From Pipra filicauda (Eukaryota; Chordata; Aves; Passeriformes; Pipridae), in contig NW_024104898.1 of the NCBI RefSeq assembly GCF_003945595.2, forward strand, positions 2,232,001 through 2,296,000: a stretch of DNA of 64,000 nucleotides, in the 5' to 3' direction. The stretch's first letter is position 1, and each line of letters begins with the position of its first letter. The notes under the pieces are model-generated. The model was not told the origin of the DNA. It saw only the letters and a list, made by a program, of their open reading frames with translations, and did no database searches. Shown in pieces: positions 1-14,600 of this stretch. The translations under genes were made by a program, and so were the position numbers.

Positions 1-2608
1 GGCCTTGGTTGCTCACTCTTCACACAGTGCTGAGAGCCTAACAGTTCCTACAGGCGTGATGGACCTCCTTCCAACAGCCCCAAGAGCCACTGCTCCACGG
101 TGCCTCTGTAGCAGCAGCCCTTGGCCCTCCAGGGGAATGACAACAAGGCTCAACTTCCCCATCAGTAAAGGCATTACCTTGAAGGTCAGCAGCCAGACCT
201 CTGCCCCTTAAGGGGCTGGACAAAAATCTATGAGGGGTCAGTGGTTTTTAAGCTAACAGTCAAGCCAAAGAGGGTTAATTACATAAGGCTGCTTCTGGCA
301 AGCTCAAGCTCTGCTTTTGGAGCATCACGCAGGAGCAGCTCAACCCAGCATTCCTTTCCTCCTCCTCACACCTACTCTCCAATACGGAAAGGAGACATCA
401 TCTCCTGTAGCAGCTATTAATACAGTAACATAAAATCACTCTGGGAAAGCGCTTTCCCGGTAAGACAGAGCACCCCTTCCCCTTCCCATACCTGGTATTG
501 CTGTGGCCCAAGTGAAACACAGGGGCTGTGCAACACTGAGCACTGATGCTGCTTTCAACTGATGGCCTGAACCATTCCCTAGGATTCCACACACACTCTC
601 CAGCACCTAACCAGCCTTGTCACAACGTCCCCAAAGCCCCAGGCTAGATGTTCCAGCTCTCTCCAGGGCTCAGGTTCCTTGGAGAGATGTTACGAGCACC
701 AAAAGTACCTCTGCATTCAGAAGTGGAAAGAAATTTGAGAAAGCACCAAGCTGCTCTGCTACAGCATAGAGGAAAGCAGATGGGGTATGGCGTGAACAGC
801 AACCTGCCCCACTGGCAGGGTGATGAGAGAAAGGGGCCTATACACCCCTCTGATGGCTGAAATCGTGGCAGCAAGGGCAATGTCGAGAGATCTTGGCTCA
901 CAGGCCCCTGTGCCACAAGCTCTGCTTTAAGCTCCCTGGCTGGAAACAGCATTTACTGAACCAAAGGCTTAAGGTCTGCACTATTGCTGCAGCTGTCAGT
1001 GCTTTGGGGGAGCAGAGGAGGACAGTGGGAGCACCAGCAGCCCCTAAAGGGCTTCCTTCTTCTTCCGAGTCCTCACATTTATATCTGGCACTTATCCAAT
1101 GCAAAAACAGTTGCTGGCACTTTGCAAAGATGAGTAGGAGCCACATTAAGCCCCATATGAGATTTTGGGCTGGAGAGCCCAAACCTCTGAGATAGGGAAG
1201 AAAACCCCTTGTCTGCTAGTGATGCCCCTTAAGTCCACATTACCCCCCCACCGCTCCTGAGATGACCTGTTCATTGAAGAGAGAAGGGAAATGAGGCTCT
1301 GCTCACAGCAGCTATTCACCCTCCCTCCCTGAGGCAGACAGCTAAGTGGGAAGTCTCTCATTAGGACACTGGGCCATTCCCCTCTGTATCCTCTTCACCA
1401 ACCCTTATCTGTGTGATAGCCATTGCCTGTTACCCATCCATCAGCATCACATGCTTCTAACCCTGCCCCCTCTCCCCAAAAGCAGGCAGCTACTGCCTCC
1501 TCCACCTCCCTTCACAGTGCCAGGCAACCCTACCTGCTGGTGAAATTCATCCCTGTCAGGCTGCTCTTACAGTGAAATCTGCTTGTATCACTATCCCATT
1601 GCACCTTTGCCTCAGCTACCGTTTGTGATCTCTATTTAGGTCAAAACTGTATCTCAAATAATGTGCTTTGGCCAGGAGCTCTAGACATCACTCTAACAAT
1701 GAAGTCTGAAATGTCTTTATGAATTGAATTTGCTGGGTCTGCTACTGCTTGTGAAAAACGATCAGTTTATGAGAGAGACCTGCTCACCTCAAGACTAGGT
1801 GTCCTGCTGCAGGGACTTACATGCTGTGACACAGCAACAGTTCTCATTCACACAATTCACCAGATCAGTGGTGATTTCTAGGTAGGAGCTGGTAAGAAAC
1901 CAGAAGGAAGGAGTTACAAGGAAGAAACAGGGATAGGAACATTCATCTAAAACAAAGAGGTGGAGACTGGGATGATTCTGTTCTCTCCATGCTGAGGACT
2001 GGCTTCAGCACTACGCACTGCATAGCCTAACAAGCCTGAGCCCACGAGCAAGGTGGGATTTCTCTTCCCATTTCTAAATTACAGTAGCATTTTTAATCAG
2101 AGGGGTGTCCTGACTTCTGCAGTAGGAAACACACTTTCTTAGACACAAGTGTGTGCTGATTTCCAGAGCTACAGAGGCCCCCTCTGCCAGAAGACAAAAA
2201 AACGGTGCGCTAACAAGAAACATCAGGGGATCAGACACTCTCTACCCTTTAATAGCTTTAGGATAACACTGTGCCATCTCCCCATGTTCTCACAGAGTCT
2301 CCGTGCTGGCCTTGTGGCAAGAACTGCACTGTTCCAAGAGAAGGACCTGCTGTTGCAACTAGAGCTTTCCAAGGCTCTATCCCCATATGCTCACGCTGAA
2401 GAACAAGCAGCATCATTCTGTCAGTGGGATCAGGAGCAGGGCCTCTGCTGATCCTGGATGGTCAGAAGTCAAGTGCTCCAATACAGTGGTAGCAGCAATG
2501 TTCAGTGTGGGAGCTGGTAAACTTTTCAGACCAGCAGAAGTAAATGCTCAATATCAAGTGTACGCATAGCTTGCAGTGGGTGCATACAGCTGTCCTGGCA
2601 CTAAAGCA
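1..2608. other. AARS2 3' flank and intergenic DNA
   Basis: No recognisable coding exon, RNA gene or repeat was found here. The open frames are short, overlap on both strands and resemble no family I know. The part next to 2608 must hold the AARS2 3' UTR (minus strand). No minus-strand AATAAA was seen; variant ATTAAA signals read on the minus strand lie at 2248-2253 and 2092-2097 and are possible poly(A) signals. An exon of a neighbouring gene near 1-230 cannot be excluded. Confidence 0.6.
2248..2253 (-). promoter_or_regulatory. AARS2: possible AARS2 poly(A) signal (ATTAAA)
   Basis: The plus strand reads TTTAAT, so the minus strand carries the common variant poly(A) hexamer ATTAAA about 355 nt past the AARS2 stop. 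A second copy lies at 2092-2097. The assignment rests on the hexamer and its position only. Confidence 0.3.
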
Positions 2609-5600
2609 TCACAGTTTACTGTGAGCAAACTCCAGTGCAGTAGTCAGGGCTCCCTGCATGCCTTTGGCATTTCCACTGCCCTTAGCAACGATGGGAGAGC
2701 CTCCCGCCTTGCCTTCCATCTGTGTACACACAGCCATGGCCCAGTCAGCAGCGGAGAATGCAGGGAGGCAGTTCTGGGGAAGAGACACAGAAAAGTCATT
2801 TGGACTGTGGAGCACTCTGAAGTGTGAATAAAGAAAGTTAAAAACATCTTCTCCTCACCCAGCCTGGGCACTCACTATCCTGAGGGCAGTCATGACTGTG
2901 AGGATGACAAAGGCTGAGCTTACATGTTAATGCTGTGTCTTGCCCCTGGGCAAACATGACCTGGAGGATCCAGGGATATCTGTGCCCAGCAGAGACTGAA
3001 AGCACATCTGGTCCCAGTAGGGTCATCTCAGGTCCTGCCCCTGTGTGATTAACCACCAACTCTGGGCAGAATCCCAGGAAAAGCCTCAAGCAGGACCTGC
3101 AGACCAGTGGGTCCAATACCCCTTTACAGGCAGGTTCCCTGTGTCTCTACCAGGGTTCTGCTTACCTTGGACACCTGACAGGCACAGAGCACCTCACCAG
3201 AAGCCTGAGGGCTGAGCAGCAGGACTGATGTGCCAGGAGACTTGTCACACAGCTGATTAACTACCTTCATTAGGATCTAGGAGAGACAGGGAGGGGGGTC
3301 AGGCTACAGCAAAGGAGACTGGCATCCAGCAGAAAATGTGCCCAGCAATTCCCTTTTACTGTTTGCGGCATCTGAGGTACCGCTGGGCCAACAAGGAATG
3401 TGGATTACTCACAGAGAGGGAATCAGCTGGGACAGTATCAATGATGACAGGTTGGTTGCAATGTTTTGCTAGCAGGCTTTGTGCCTTCTTTTCAGCCTGG
3501 AGGGAGAAATACACAGCATTTTGAAAGGCTACAGGTGGCAGAGGGTGGGCTGGATGGGGATATATGCATGCAACAAATATAAAAAGGGAATGCAAGTGCT
3601 GCTCTGTGGGACTGAAGGGAGCTGTATGATAGCAGAAATCAGGCTGGCAGACTGAAATCTTCATGTGGAGACCTGTACAGCCCTCCTTCCTTGAAAGCAA
3701 GCAGAGATGAACCCCTGGCAAAAGCGGAATAGACAGTGACCCATTCAGTCCCCAGCCTCTCCTGGACCTATACACCACCACAGATCTCAGGAAGGCTTCT
3801 TTGGCAAGATGCTTCTACTTGTAAGAAAGGGATAGTTCTTGCTGAAATCTCTTAAGTCACCAATAAGCATTTCAAAAGGGCTTTCAATGTAAATTGGCAG
3901 AATACAAACACATGTGGGAAGCCACAGCAATATTCACATAGCTGGGAGAAAGGCTCTGTCCTGCCACTGTCTTAGTGTACGACCTCGTTAAGCCCACTGT
4001 GACAACCATCTCATCTTTTCCACATATAAACAAGGAAATGATGCCTAACTCCCTGTTGGTGTTGGCCAAAAGTGCTGGTATGGGGCTCTCCATCCTCACA
4101 GGTAGAGATGTGGGGATTCTGCAGCTGCTAAAAGCCCAGCCAGTCATTCACTGCATTTTAAGCAACAGCACCAGACAATGCCAGTGAAATCAACCCAACA
4201 CAGGGCTTGTGTGGCACTGTGTGTGATTGTACCTGCCTTCTTCTGCTTTCTAGTGGGACCCTACTGACTGAGTGGCTGTGAAGTGTGACAGAGACACCAG
4301 GTCCACTGGTGTGTGCCACACAGTGCTATCAGCTGGCTGCAAGTCAGTTGATACAAGTTGCCACAGTACCTGCTGCACCTCCAGTTTCTTGATAGCTGTG
4401 TTGGCTGTTCGCTGTAGGGCTTTGAGGATGGTCTGTAATTCTTTTCTTTGCCACTGGGGCATTGCAGTGGTGGACACTACCTGCAAAACAATTTCCTGTG
4501 TAAGAACATTAAACTGTACCTCTAGACGTAAACTGCCAGTTCTCTGGGAAGTCAGGCTGGAGCCTGGTCTCTTTTCAGACTCTCCTACAGCCCACGTGAT
4601 CAGGCCAGCCAGTCACTGTGGTAAGTAGCTTTCTTTTCCAGCTGGCTATCTACAACAGAGGCATCTGGGCACTGGTAAAAATCCTGCAATAGTAAGTAGC
4701 AATTTGCTCTTGCTATTGACCATGGTAACACGTTAACCTGGTAGGAAAAAAGTCACGTGCCTCAAGTGTATAAAGCCCGTGCCAGGATCTTTCTGTATGG
4801 GAGTGTAGTCCTTACTTTGGTCAACTGGCCCACTTCTTTGGAGAGGTTCTGCATCTCAGGAATAGAGGTGCTCCTCTGCTTCATTCGTAGGGAGACAGAG
4901 TCCACTTCCATAGCCAAGCACTGGCCTACTTCCCGGGCCTGGAGAGGTAGAAAGAATGCAAGCTTGAAATGTAGCAGTAGAAAAAATGACTAGGGATGGG
5001 GAAAGTAGGGACGCAACAGGGTCATAAACACTGAAGTGTTGCTCAGGATCCAGTGGAAAGACACCTACAGATGTTTTAAGAATGACTGTTCCCACAGGAC
5101 TCTGAAATAGAACGTTCTGCTCCAGATTTGCAACCAACACTAGATGGTTACACCCCAGAGACCGAGGTGTCAAGCATTTGTTTCCTCACTATCTTGCACC
5201 AAATCATCAGGATTTCACTGAGGAAAAACTGGGGAGCAAATGGCATATTAGAGCTATTAGCAAATGCGATCTTGAAACTACTGACTGAAGAAACAAAATA
5301 AACACTAAAACTAAAAGAAACCTTATCAGCTGTTCAAGCATCTTTCCTCGGTTCATCTAACTTGGTGTATTTCTTATTGCTTTCCCCAACAACAATGCTA
5401 CCATTAATTAAAAAAAAAAAAAAAAAGCTATTACAGGCTTTTCTCATCAGTGACAATCCTTATGGTTTGGAGCATTTCCTCCTGCCAGATCTCTGTGCCC
5501 ATGATGGTCCTGTGAGACTTCAGACCAGGACAGCAGAGAGTACATAAGAAAAGCTGTGGAAACTGTGGACTGCTCTGCCTAGCTAGGGTACACAGTCCTT

Positions 5601-8600
5601 GTTTCAAGTCATTCCCTCATGCCTGCAGTCTCCCTTGTTTCATTAACACATGCACAGAGCTCCTCTTGGAGGCTTCTCCAGGTCAGCATTTCCAGCAAAG
5701 CATGCAGATGTGCCCTGCAGCTTTTTGTTCTTCTGCACAAACAAAAGCCTCACTGGGACACAGATGCACAGGGGACAGCCAGCCAAAAAGTAACAGATTT
5801 GCAGGGGTGGGCTTTGCCTTTAGTCTTTCCAATTTCACTGACTATGAGTCACTCTCCTCTGACTGCAGCCTTAAAGGAAATGAACAAGCTTGTGGGGCAC
5901 CCGACACTTCCAGATATTAAAGGACAGAGTGATCTCACGAACACAATAGTAGGTTGCTTACTTTTTATACAGACCCAACCAGACCAGAATCACAGCTTAG
6001 CAAGAAAAAGACTAAAGAAAAGAAGCAAAAGGGCTGTAAGAATGAGGCCAAAGCCCTGTAATCATAAAGTGCAAATCCAACTGTGATAGGCAGGAGGTGA
6101 AACTAATGCACAAAGGATCACAGCTTCAAGTGTCAACCCAGGGACTGAAATTTATAGACCAGAGACTTTCTGATATTTTGTGCCAAATTTTTCTCTTGGA
6201 AAAGTAGGTCTGGGGGAAGAATGAAGGTCAAAGAGACAGAAGACTAGGATGTGGGTAAAAGAGGTGAATGGTGAGGTACAGCAGCAGAGTTGAGTCCAGG
6301 GGTGAAGCAGGAAACCAGATCAAGCACAGCAGGGAGGCTCCAACCAAAGCAGCGGGGAGCTAATCGTCTATGAGGAATCTACAAAGTTTGGTCCTTCCGG
6401 CATTGCCTTGACATGGCAGAAATCTCAGTTCCCCCCTTCTCACCTGTTTGGCTTGGCTCCCTGTCACTGCAATGACACGGCTAATCCCTTTAACGAGCTG
6501 ACGCTCACTGATGATGGCCAGATCTTCCACAGATCCTGTTTGCAGAAGGTGCCTAAAAAGTCAGCAGAGAACAGGAAATAAAACAAGCTGCTCTCTTGAA
6601 ACAGAAATCATTAAGCCTGCTTTCTTTTTAAAGAAGTCTGAAGTCCAGTAGCCCCTTCCCAATCCCAATAGCTCGAATCCTTTCCCATCCCTAAAATCCT
6701 GATGGTACCCTGTCAGGCAAGAGACAGCGGCATTGAGGCTACTTCATAGGAACCTCTGTGCTACCTGCCAAGCAGGGTTCTGTCAATGATGCATAATAGC
6801 CAAGTTCTGCCTTCCTTTCCTCACCTTTCCCTCAGCAGTGGGATAAATTGGGATTTTTCTCTTCTACTCAGCTGCTACTAAATCTTGTAGAAAGTAATCT
6901 TATGCTCCAATTCTACCACTCTCTTGTCAGGCCAGCTCACAGCCTGGCCAGTAGACTCCAGTCACAGGATAGTTGTGCAGTTTCAGGGCTCTGACAACTT
7001 CCCCTTTCCTTCTTGGTTGTTTAACGTTGGATATGAAAACTATGGTGTCTCAGGTTCTGTTACCACAAGTAATCATTTCAGACAGCTTCACAAGAATTGA
7101 TCATCTCTACTCCCATGCAGTTTCTTGTCCCACTACTCCCACAAGAATGATCTCATGGCTAGAAAATTGCTCATTTTCAGCTCTATCTGCTCAAAGGCCA
7201 ATTTGTTCCTGATTTTTCTTTTTTTTTGTCAGCACTGTCCGAAGATTGATTAACTTTTCTTCTACTCCCATTACTGCTAAAAGCAAAAGAGAGTGAAGAT
7301 AATTAATTAAAATAATCTGAGCAGTCTCAAATTTGCACAACGATCTTGGAGTCTCCAGCTGGGTCCCCAGCCCTCCTGCATCCCCAAAGGCAAAGCACTG
7401 GCGTGACAGGCCACACACACCTTTCCCATACCCTGTTGGTGACCTGTGACTTCTAGGTTGGTTTCAGACTTTCAAGTAAGGAAAACACTTTGCATTTCAT
7501 TAAAGTTTGCTCAACCTGGGACTTCCAAAGCTTCACAACTAGCCAGTCTTGTCCTCACAATATCTTCCCAGTGAGGAAACTTAATTTCACGAGGATGGGA
7601 GTTAAGCTCGCAATGACATCTCTAACTTCAGCCACCAGTTCCCAAAAACATGCCTTCTCACTGCAAATAAAAGTCACTTACGTCCCACAGCAGAGCTCCA
7701 CAGAGGTCTGCATTGCAGCCTCGGAGTCACAGGTCAGCACACTCTCCACAGGGACCCCCAGAGACACTATCCTCACTGGATCTGGATACCCCTGACAGAG
7801 GAGACAGGGATCAGCAGCTAACAACATGGTCCTTCAGGGGCACTTACAGACTAACTACATGGCTTCAGGTGTCGGCCTCATTTTTCCCCTATTCTCGAAT
7901 AGTCCCAGAGTCAGGGGCAGCAACTACTTCTCCCCCACACCAGCCACCATGGGGAGAAAGAAACAGTTGGACACTACAGGCTTTTGGTCCAAAGGGATGA
8001 GCAGAAAGCCTATGCATCACCAGCCTCCATGTTTTACAACACAGTGTCCTGAGATCTCATCTCTGTCCTATTTTCCTTTCTTGGTTTTGGGAGTCAATTC
8101 CCTTGCAGAAACACGTTGCATCAACATCTCGTGTCCCAGATGATTCCTGCTGAAGGAGAAGGCTCATGAAGATGTGTGCTGCTATCCAGTCATACCTCAT
8201 CCACTGCACGGAGTCCCTGAACTCTTTTTGCCAGTGTGAGGGGGACCTCAGCCATGTGCACAAGCTCATTTCTTTTGATCATATCCTGGACCACTTGCTC
8301 CACTTGCTGCAGCTGCTCCACAGTCACAGGGCCCTGAGGAAGTAAATCACCCACTTTCAGGAAAAGCCTCCTGAGAGGAACAGAATGAAGGAGGAGAAGT
8401 GGGGCAGGGCCACTGGGCAATTCAGCTTGGGCACACCACTCTTCCCGTGTCTCATCTTCTCTACTTGTAAAAGGGAACTGTGAGCATCATGGCCCTCCCA
8501 TCCCCTCCTCCCATGAGAGATTAAGGATTTTTGATGAAGAGCATCAGCCAAAGCCTTCAGGAGAGATACTGCAACGAGTGACAGGTTACCAGGGCCAGCA

Positions 8601-11600
8601 CTCAGCCTGACCAGACAGCTTTCAGTTCCCAAATACTCTTACCCAGATGTCCACACCAGGTATGTGTCACAGCCAAGCACCATCTCTCAAAGACCCCTTT
8701 ACACTATTTAATGTCAGTCCCATGACCACTGGCCTTGCTAAGCGTTTTCCTTCTGATGCCCATTCATCCCCTCAGCAAGCCCTGCTCAGGGTCAGGTCAA
8801 TGCAAAGCAGACCCCATCACATCCAGAGGGCCAAGCTTCATTGCTCAGATAAAATGTGACCCATCTCCAAGGAGTGATTATGGTGAGAGGAGAAAAATCC
8901 CTGGAGAGAAGGCCAGTACTGGAATGTTGGTACTGCTGAGAGCAAGGAAACTGAAGTTCAGAGTCACCTTGGTAACAAAGTCGAAGCGCAGCCGCTCTGC
9001 TGTCACATGGGACCCACGCTGCTCTGTGCTGTCACCCAGGACGTGACGGAGCGCGAAATTCAGCAGGTGGGTAGCGGTGTGGTTGGTCATGCAGGCCAGA
9101 CGCTGTGCCTGAAAGCACAGACAGGAGGTTGGCAGGGAATGCTGGTTCTCCATAGCTCAGGGGAGTAGGGGATGGCATGAAGAGATAAGGGAAAGGCTGC
9201 ACGTGAAGGGATGGGAGAAGATGGGGGAAGAACAATGGATAGTACAGCCGTCAGATTAAATATGTTGCAGGGAAGATCTAAATTCTTTTCCTATGGGATC
9301 ACCTCTGCAAAAAAGCAAAGGGTAGGCTGGATACTTTTGGACAGACCAGTGGCTCACAGAAAATTAGAGAGTCACTTGTAATGTTTCCTTCCCACTGCAC
9401 ATTACAATGAGGAACAGTCTCAAGAATACAAGGGACAAAGATCTGCTGTGCGCAGGCTACTCAGGACATCACAAGGAAAAGGTTAAGGGCAGTGAGTTAT
9501 CACCTCATCCACAAAGAGTTGCACTTGGTCACCAACATGCAGGGTTTCCACAGCAGTGACCTCATGGATTACGTAGCCACCACAGAGATGAACTGACTCT
9601 ACAGGGAAGAGTACATCCTGAGCAAAGAGACAGAAAGATGAATTAGGACACAGGGAATATCCAAATACCTGTGCTAGGTACCTGCTTGATCCGACCGGGA
9701 AACACAATACCCACTGATCCCTAAAAGACAGGGATTGGGTGGAAAAAGCAGAGAGAAGCTTGCTGCAAATGTAACCAGAGTGCCTCAGACCTTCCCTGTA
9801 CCCAGCCACTCTTTGCACAACATGCTGAGGCTGCCAGCTTGCAATGGAGGGGCAGTAACACCACCCATGCTGATGAATTTTCCTAACAAGGATGCTTGTT
9901 CATGAGAAAATGGACAGCGTTTGCCAAGGCACTTGTCTCAGGCATCCAAGGTGCCAATTCTGCCTCTCTAGGCTGGCAACAGAAACTGGATCCCCACTTC
10001 AGCTTGGGAAGAAGTGCTGAGCAAGACACTATCACATTCTGCAAGGCTAAAAAGGCAGAATCAATGCCCAGGAGTGATTACCAAGAGCTGGAATGTGGGA
10101 AGCAGAAAAAGCTGCACCTGTGTAACTTTCCATGAGAGGGTCAAAGCTCTCCCTCTGGCAAGGCTGAAGGAACATGCTGCAGAAGTGGAGGTCCTTCTTG
10201 ATGTTCTCGGGAGGGATAAGAGATTTTCCACTGGGTCTCAGATTGGGCACTGCTTGCAGTCATCCAGGACTGGCCAGAGACAAGTTACTCAGCTCATGGA
10301 CTCTCTGATCACTGATTCCCTCTCTCAGCATTACACTCCCAGCAGGCAAGAATACAGCACATTGAAGGGAGACCTAAGAAGACTACAGTCTTCCCTAGCA
10401 AGATGAAATTGCACTGAAGAGACAACCAGAGCAGCAAGTCACCTCTCTAAAGTTACTGCTGCTTCTGCTTCACCATACCAACCCTGATGCAAAGCCAAGG
10501 GAACTGTCAAGAATCAGCATCTTGCAAATTTACACAGTAAAAGAGCTCATCACTTGGGGAATTCTGCCTGGCCTCAGTACCCATGGCGGCCTTGGGTTAG
10601 GCAGCAAAGGGCCTTACCTGCTGTCCTAAATGTACCATGTAGCCTTGGTCAGAGTCTTGCCCGCCCTGCTCTGCATAGAAGTTAGTCCTGTCCAAGATGA
10701 CACCGCAGCGTTGCCCTGCCCCAACCTCTTTCTGGAGACACTGATCTCTGTACAGCATCAGGACAGTGGCCTGGCATGGGCTGAACTCTGTCAGGGGGAA
10801 GAAGATAGCAGCAATTAGTGCATACACCCTGTTAGATTGCAACAGGAAAGGAGGCATCACTTCCCCATGCCAACCCTGCCAATATCCAGGCTATACTGAA
10901 AGCTGGCACTTTGCCTTGGTAGGAGAGGAACAGCTACTGGCAGAAAGGACGAAAGATCTGTTAACTGGAACTAAGTCACCCCTCACTTAACTAATGACAG
11001 AACTGCTGAGTAGCAGCTACATAGGCAGGGACACCCAATCTGGCTCCACATGAGCCTGATAGAAGAAAATGTGGCACAGACATCTGCATCCTGCTATATG
11101 GCAAGCTTGGCAAACCTGCCTGATTTTTATGAAGAGATGACAGACATGGTGGACAAGGGACAGCACAGATGTTACTTTCCTTGATGCAGCAAGCTTCTAA
11201 TATACTCTCCTGTAGGTTCCTTCAAGCCAAATTTGGGCAATATGGACTGGAGAGGTGGACCATAAGGTGGATGTGTAACTGGCTGGGCAGCTGGCCCCAC
11301 AGAGAATTGCTCAGTAGTTCAATGTTCAACTGATATTCAGTTACTAGTAGAGCTACCTCGTGGCTTATATTAGGGCCAACACCATTTAACATCTTCCTTA
11401 ATAACTATCCATGACAAGGTGAGATGTACCCATATCCCACTTGTGTATGGCAATGACTTGGCAGGCACTGGTTGATACACTGAAAAACTGGGCTGCTCTT
11501 CTAAGGCATCTCAGCAGGCTACAGAAATGGACTGACAGAAATCTTGGGGTCCTCGGGAGCAAGCTGGGCACAAACCAGCAGGGTGCCCTTTCAGCAAGGA

Positions 11601-14600
11601 AGACTGCCTGCCTGCTGGGCTGTCTGAACACAAACATAACCAGCAGGTCAAAGAAAGAAATTATTCATCCCTATTTAGCATTTTTGAGACTACGTTTAGA
11701 GTACAGGAAATTCTGGGTGTACGTAAAGAAAAAAACTTTTCACACTAAGAGTGATAAAGAACAGGGAACAGAGAGGCTGTGGGATCTCTGTCCTTAAGGA
11801 TACTGAAAACTTAAATGGACAAGGCTCTGAGCAACCTGATCTGACTGTGAAGCTGACGTTCCTTTTATCAAGAAATTGGACCTCTAGAGATCCCCTTCAA
11901 CCTGAATTATTACATGATTTAGAGGCTGAGGAGGTGAGACAGTTCTAGCCTGGAGATTTCAGCCAATGTCACTGCTGGGTTTTTTCCTCCATTGTGCTCT
12001 TGCTGTATTATATATAGCTTGAATTGCCTCACTTTCTGCTTAGTATGGGCTGCCACCAGCACATTAGGTAAGAGGGAGCTGGTTGTGCACGGCTATCTCT
12101 AATTGTCTGTGACAGCCACACCACCTCTTGCTCTCTGTGGTTTATCTTCATGCTTTCCCTAGAGCATCAGCAATCTCAGTTAACCTAAATAATAAAGAGC
12201 CTGTGCTGGCATCTAGTGGTCTGCCACGGAAATAGCAAAGGCATTGTTTCAGACAACTACCTAACCCCTTTGCGTAACTATCCTTTATTCTCCCGAGCAC
12301 ACACACCCACAAGCCTAATTGTTGGAGACAGATTCATCTCTAGAAGAAATCAACAGTCCCTTCTTCACCACTGCACGCAGTGGTGCCAACCCAGAGCTCA
12401 CAGCCTTGACACCAGCCCAAAGGCTTCCTAGAGACTCAGCACCAAGAAAAGCACCTACTTTGGGATGAGGTACAGGGGCAGGGAAAAGATGCGCCAGCAA
12501 GGTGAACAGGTTTGGACCACAATGGACACGTTCTGCATGCATGAGGGTCAAGCAGTAAAAGCAGGCTTGTGAGGGACTCCAGTGCCCTCAGGCAGAACCT
12601 GCCTTACTGGTCACTTACCATACTGCCCGTGCTGCCCAAGCGTGTAGGCGTACTTCGGGGAGTCATCGGTGGCAGGCACGTTGCTGCTCCGCAGCTGAGC
12701 CAGTGAGTGCACATCGAGGTGTGTGTTTGTGTTCTCTGGCTGTGCTGCCTGTGGGCCACCAGCCTTCCGCTGCAGCAGAGCACAGGCACAGTTAGATAGG
12801 AGACATTGGGGGGCACACACACCAGTAGCGGTGCTATAGTCTAGGAACAACTTCTTCCCCCTTTGTGAAAAAGGCTTGTTTAGATCCAGGCTGATGGAGC
12901 CTACTGCTAAACCAACTCCATTCCTTCAAACCTCACAAGCACTCAATACCACTCTGTGCTGGCCTCGAGCCAGGCCATAAGCAACAGCTAACACAACCTC
13001 CCTGGCACAGCTTGCTGTGTAGCTGCGAAACTTCCAGGCCATTAAAGCTCAGGAGAGCAAGGCCTTGAACCAATTACTGCACAGGTGGGGTGGGCAGCAC
13101 AAGTCTTCCAGCACTACAGAGGCCAAGGAGATTTTGTAAACTCTTCATAAATATTGCTGCTTGGGCTCTCTAAGCTGGCTCTGCTTTGTGAGAGAAGTTG
13201 GACTACATGTAGACTCACACGGCACTCTCCTAATCTACGTAATTCTCTTATAACCTTCACTCCAGCATAATAAAACACTTCTACCAACCTGAAGAAAATC
13301 ACCAGCCAACACTTCTCAGTCCCACACTCACAAGCAAAGGCATTGTGATGACACTGCTATTTCAGACCCCTTCAGGGAGAAGCCATGTGGCCCTATGGTG
13401 CATTCAAAGAGACTCAGCAGTGAAAAGGATTCTACTTCCATGTTCACAGGAGAGAGAGAAAGCTTTGAATTCTTCTGATACAGTGAGTCTCCCTCTTACC
13501 TTTGCATCTTCCAGAGCAAGTTTGTTAAAGGCAGCTGAATCCAAACTGATTCCCTTTTCTTCAAGCATCAAGTCAATCAGATCCAGAGGGAATCCTAAAT
13601 TCCCATAGAGAGACCAGGCTACTTCAACTGTAAGACAAAAAGGACAGGAACTCTGTGTGAATACAGAAAGCAAAGGCATCTCAAGATTTGGATGGGACCA
13701 ATCTAGGGTGTGCCTTGGTAACTGGATTCACCTGTGTTGTGTGCAGCTGCACCGCCAATGGGAAAGAGACACCATGCTGTTCTTGTATGGGACTGAATAT
13801 TAATGATGCTCTACAGCCCCATTCCTGCTAAAATTCAGTGCAGCACATCTAGACAGGCAACCACACTGGTTGGGTTCTGCACTGCTCCTTTCAGCTGTGT
13901 CTTGTAAGGACCTAGTTATCAGTCAATAAAGCAGCAAGGGAATGTTTCTAACTTTCCTGATGCCCAGTTTGTTGTGAGAACAAAGTACTAGAAAACAACT
14001 GCAATGTGGAGAAAGAAGCAAGATCTGCTCCTCTGCCTGGGGCTATAAAGTCACAAAAGACGTGGGGGAGGCAGACATCCACCAGTTTTGACTGCAGTGC
14101 TTGTGAGGATCAGGATCTGGAGCAAAGTGTCTCTAAATGCAGCTTGTCAGAGGGAGACTGACCTGGGAAATTCGTGGAGGGCTCCATCTGCTGCACTGTC
14201 CGCTCGATGATGTGCCTCCCGCGCTCGAGGGAGGACAGAAACGCGGCCTCATTCTCATTGATGATATCCATGATCTGCCCAAGGATCAGAAGAAGGGTTA
14301 GCCACAACACTTCAGGGAGTTCTCCCGCTCAGCTCAGCCCTGCTCAGTCAGCTCAAAGCAAATCAACCAGACTTTTTGTTCTGCAAGTATCCATCACAAC
14401 ATGTCTCCAATGCACTATTAAACAGTGCCAAAGTCATTGTGCGTCCTGTCACCACTCCTGTCAAGGAAATATTGGCCATACACCTGGGTAAAGCTTTAAG
14501 TTGACAAATGGTCTCTGTCAGACATTCATGTCTGTGACCCAATTACAACTGTATGTCTGGAACAGCCAGAGAAGTCGCTTGTCATAGCTGCTGTCAGCAG

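Noticed and set aside
1..230. Possible short exon of a neighbouring gene (minus frame 38-223)
   Set aside because: A splice-like context exists but there is no recognisable protein family and no second exon to join; insufficient support.
5619..6086. 155-codon plus-strand frame in AARS2 intron 17
   Set aside because: No recognisable domain, overlapped by another frame, and within the length range expected by chance.
11398..11797. Frames of 79 and 118 codons in AARS2 intron 11
   Set aside because: They fall inside a decayed CR1 element and are broken remnants or chance frames, not a host gene.
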